A stretch of DNA of 64,000 bases, taken from Pyrinomonadaceae bacterium (lineage in GTDB: Bacteria > Acidobacteriota > Blastocatellia > Pyrinomonadales > Pyrinomonadaceae). A program made the translations under genes and the position numbers. The stretch lies in the NCBI GenBank assembly GCA_019694395.1, contig JAIBCC010000002.1, forward strand, positions 310,330-374,329, given 5' to 3'. This document shows, in pieces, positions 61,565 through 64,000 of the stretch (the first letter of the stretch is position 1; each line of letters begins with the position of its first letter). The notes below the pieces were generated by a model, which did no database searches, was not told where the DNA came from, and worked only from the letters and a program-made list of their open reading frames with translations.

Positions 61565-63583
61565 TTATGAAACATCAATCTCAGTTACATTTGCATCAGC
61601 CTGTCTGCCAGTCCATTTATAACCAAATAGGTTTATACCTTGCGGTTCAACTGAAATGTCGCTCGTTGGAACTACATTATACATTCGTGGTGGATAAAAA
61701 GAATTGTTTTCAACCGCGATTGTTCGCCCATCAAAGAAATCTGTCTCAAATTTATCAATCGCATCAGATTCTTCTTGTCTGCGAGTTGTGTAGCCGAACT
61801 CAAAGTTTTGGAGTTTTGAGCCTTTAACACGAGTCTTAGTTTTACCGTTTGGGAGTGGTGCAGATTGGATTTTGTAACGACTCGGCGAAAATGGCGATTG
61901 ATGATTATTGGGAAACGGAAAGATTTTTGTGCCGTCTGCGAGTTCACGCCACAAAAAAAACTTCATTGCGAAATATCGGTAGATTCTCATTCGCTCGGCA
62001 TAATTTTTAACTACACCATAAACAAGGTCTTCGACATACCATCCTTTCCATTTGCGCCCGGTATTACTGGTATCTTGACCAATTTGAAATCCATCCAAAC
62101 TAATGCCAGTAGGAAAAGTTAGCTCAAGAATTGAAAATGATCCTGCCATTGGCGCAAGCTCGTTTGATTCGGCTAAAGTCACATAACTTTTGCGGTAAGA
62201 AAATCCTGAGCCAATACTCAAATTTGCAAATTTAGTAGTCGTTGCACCATTACCGCGAAGAATGGAAGTTGCAGCAACTCCTGAAAGTAAGCCTTCATTT
62301 CCAGTAAACGATGCGCCATCAAACGCAGCAACTAAGAATATATGCTTAGCTGTAAAACTTCCGGTAAATTTAATTGGATTCTTAGTTCCATCAAAATATA
62401 AAGCTGGTTTGCCGTTGATGACGTTGCTTTGCAAAACAGGTAAACTTGAAGCGCAAACCATTTTCCGGTCATTTCCCGAATAATCACCAACTTCTGTTCC
62501 GTCAACCGCATTATCTAAATTCCCCCACTTCAGCAAATTGGCACGAGGAATTAAATCTATTTTTGACCAACGCGAAGTTGGAACGACAATTGCGGCAACT
62601 ACCGTGAAGGTTAGTTCCTTATAATCACTTCCGCCTGCATTGGAAACCTCTAATCTAATTGTATGAGTTCCGAGAGATAATCCTGTTGTATTCAGACTAT
62701 ATGGACTAGCAGTTGAAATGTTAGTTCCATCTAATTTCCATTGTTTTGAGGTTGGAGAATTAGTTGAGGTATCAGTCAAAACCACTGTTCCACCTGTAAC
62801 AATCGTGTTTGGTTCAATCGTGAAATTAGCAACTGGCGGAGTAACCGGAACTGTAATCGAAACTGCTGTTGGAATATTTGACCAATTATTGGAGTAATTA
62901 GGTGTTGACGCAGTGTCAAACGCTTTGCGCCTGAAAGTCAGGGAATAAACACCGGGAACATTTGGGAAATAGGCATTACCTGAAACAAAAGAGAAACTTT
63001 TAGCAGTTGAAGAAAGTGTATTCCAAGTAGTTCCCCCGTCACTACTGACTTGTGTTTGATAACCTGCAACCGCGATGTTATCGGTTGCCGCATCTGAATC
63101 AATATCAATTCGTGAATTTGAAACTTTAGTTGCAGTTAAATTAGTAACATCGCTCGGCTTAGTGGTATCGGTAATTGCGATTTCAATATAAAGATAAGGG
63201 TTACTTGGAGTATTTCCACCAAAATAAGTGCTTGTGCTTCCATCAAAAGCATTTGAGGTTTGGAGCGTTGGGTCAGGATAACCATATTCAGGTGTGCCGC
63301 CATAACTAAGCGGAGTAATTTTGCTCGAACCCGCGTAAAACTCTAATTCTGCACAATCTAACCAAGTAGCTTCATTTCGGATAATAAGGTATTTATAAAT
63401 TGTAGAATTTGAGAAAGTAACTTCATTCCACGCATTATTAGTGATTGTGCTTGGAAACGTGCCAAGCAAGGTCAAACCGCTCGTTGGAGAGGTATTTGAA
63501 CCGTAAATTTTTACGTTTTCTAGTCGCTCAGGTGTAACCGGACGCGGATACGCCCGAACTTTTGTGCAAATTTCATCTGCCAT
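61565..63583 (-). CDS. Multidomain beta protein, probable phage tail or adhesin module
   Basis: A 672-residue protein without a signal peptide. Order of parts: an F5/8-type (discoidin-like) region at about 10-145 with WLDCAELEFYAG and STSTYFGG; an Ig/FN3-like domain (about 145-250, VTNLTATKVSNSRIDIDSDA); a PKD-like domain (about 250-335, TSTNSPTSKQWKLDGTN); a LamG-like domain (about 340-530, KPALYFDGTKNPIKFTG); and a C-terminal domain (KIQSAPLPNGKTKTR, NLFGYKWTGRQA). Lack of a signal peptide and the two-nt spacing to the upstream gene fit a phage tail or tail-fibre protein. Confidence 0.65.
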   Translation of the reverse strand: MADEICTKVRAYPRPVTPERLENVKIYGSNTSPTSGLTLLGTFPSTITNNAWNEVTFSNSTIYKYLIIRNEATWLDCAELEFYAGSSKITPLSYGGTPEYGYPDPTLQTSNAFDGSTSTYFGGNTPSNPYLYIEIAITDTTKPSDVTNLTATKVSNSRIDIDSDAATDNIAVAGYQTQVSSDGGTTWNTLSSTAKSFSFVSGNAYFPNVPGVYSLTFRRKAFDTASTPNYSNNWSNIPTAVSITVPVTPPVANFTIEPNTIVTGGTVVLTDTSTNSPTSKQWKLDGTNISTASPYSLNTTGLSLGTHTIRLEVSNAGGSDYKELTFTVVAAIVVPTSRWSKIDLIPRANLLKWGNLDNAVDGTEVGDYSGNDRKMVCASSLPVLQSNVINGKPALYFDGTKNPIKFTGSFTAKHIFLVAAFDGASFTGNEGLLSGVAATSILRGNGATTTKFANLSIGSGFSYRKSYVTLAESNELAPMAGSFSILELTFPTGISLDGFQIGQDTSNTGRKWKGWYVEDLVYGVVKNYAERMRIYRYFAMKFFLWRELADGTKIFPFPNNHQSPFSPSRYKIQSAPLPNGKTKTRVKGSKLQNFEFGYTTRRQEESDAIDKFETDFFDGRTIAVENNSFYPPRMYNVVPTSDISVEPQGINLFGYKWTGRQADANVTEIDVS

Positions 63584-63585
63584 TT

Positions 63586-64000
63586 TTATTTAAATTTAGA
63601 TAACTGCTGATTAGTTGCCATATACTCAAAGGCAAAAGCATAAAAAGATTCAACTATTTTTGAATATTTTTCTTTCAAAAATTCAAACTCTTCTAAATTT
63701 GCGGTGGTGTCTTGGCTGAAACGATTGATTTTTTCTTTATGCCGAGCCAAGAAATCAACAGACAAAAGATTGAGATCAATATTGATTTTTTCAAGGCTGA
63801 AATTGTTTGAATCAACCTCTAAAAATTTCAAGCTTTCCGATTCAACCAAATTAAATAAATCAGCATAGTTTTTAATTATTTCTTGAGTAATTGGTAAAGT
63901 TTTGGTCATTCCGGGCGATTTTTCGGAATAATCGAAATTATTGAAACCCTTTTCACTTCGCCAAACTTCGACAATTAAACTGCCTGCGCCATTATTCAAA
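63586..64000 (-). CDS. Phage- or adhesin-linked protein, 5' end outside window
   Basis: At least 138 codons run to a stop at 63586, with the start beyond the right edge. The visible part is acidic and helical (PITQEIIKNYADLFNLVESE, SLEKINIDLNLLSVDFLARH, EFEFLKEKYSKIVESFYAFA). It ends 2 nt before the multidomain protein gene, so the two are probably co-transcribed. No family is recognised. Confidence 0.55.
   Translation of the reverse strand, partial: LNNGAGSLIVEVWRSEKGFNNFDYSEKSPGMTKTLPITQEIIKNYADLFNLVESESLKFLEVDSNNFSLEKINIDLNLLSVDFLARHKEKINRFSQDTTANLEEFEFLKEKYSKIVESFYAFAFEYMATNQQLSKFK

Overview
The window looks like a piece of a chromosome from a low-GC, Gram-negative, aerobic heterotroph, most probably an Acidobacteriota member of the Blastocatellia/Pyrinomonadales type. 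This is an inference from gene content: a TonB receptor with a carboxypeptidase-like N-terminal domain, a PEGA/formylglycine-enzyme-like serine/threonine kinase, a Reg_prop/Y_Y_Y sensor kinase with a NarL-type regulator, and many secreted or outer-membrane proteins of unknown function. No rRNA, CRISPR array or clear insertion sequence was seen. Coding density is high, and most of 20-50 kb is on the minus strand.

Layout. 1-3.2 kb: 5' part of a ZnuD-like TonB receptor with a LytTR-type direct repeat upstream, and a thioredoxin-NHL protein. 3.4-5.4 kb: tRNA-Val(GAC) with a terminator, then a DEAD-box helicase. 5.5-9.1 kb: thrS-infC-rpmI-rplT, with a strongly structured thrS leader, an AUC start for infC, and AT-rich inverted repeats in every gap. 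9.3-12.1 kb: a membrane protein and the first of two PqqD-Tat-cysteine-rich proteins. 12.3-20.3 kb: pheS, three unrelated genes (TlpA-like, S24-like, sdaA), pheT, a ZapB-like coiled coil, zapA, a probable 6S RNA and the YmdB phosphodiesterase. 20.3-27 kb: a four-part kinase fusion, a secreted protein coupled to a P5C dehydrogenase, and an outer-membrane barrel candidate. 27.2-30.9 kb: a probable operon with a Cys/Gly-tailed TIGR04222-type membrane protein, a DUF692 multinuclear iron oxidase, a zinc-ribbon membrane protein, a partner-like protein and peptide deformylase. 31-43 kb: DUF2127 protein, tRNA-Lys(CTT), prepilin peptidase, two-component pair, second PqqD-Tat-Cys protein, TPR and PP0621-like genes, a ribbon-helix-helix protein, RNase P RNA, a Wza-like export protein and a PTS enzyme I. 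43-52.8 kb: UMF1 transporter, alkaline-phosphatase-fold hydrolase, gluzincin-like protein, anti-sigma/sigma pair, hemD, and a murU-amgK cell-wall recycling pair. 52.8-64 kb: a long AT-rich non-coding stretch, a coiled-coil secreted protein, a ComEC-like metallo-beta-lactamase, an ABC exporter with an Rrf2 regulator, and two genes that resemble a phage or adhesin module running off the end.

The most interesting signals are two different routes to modified cysteine-rich proteins. One is the DUF692 oxidase operon whose apparent substrate is the Cys/Gly tail of a membrane protein. The other is a pair of unlinked proteins in which a PqqD (RiPP recognition) domain is fused, through an internal twin-arginine signal, to a secreted cysteine-rich tail. 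A pseudoknotted thrS leader and several short repeat families are also unexplained.
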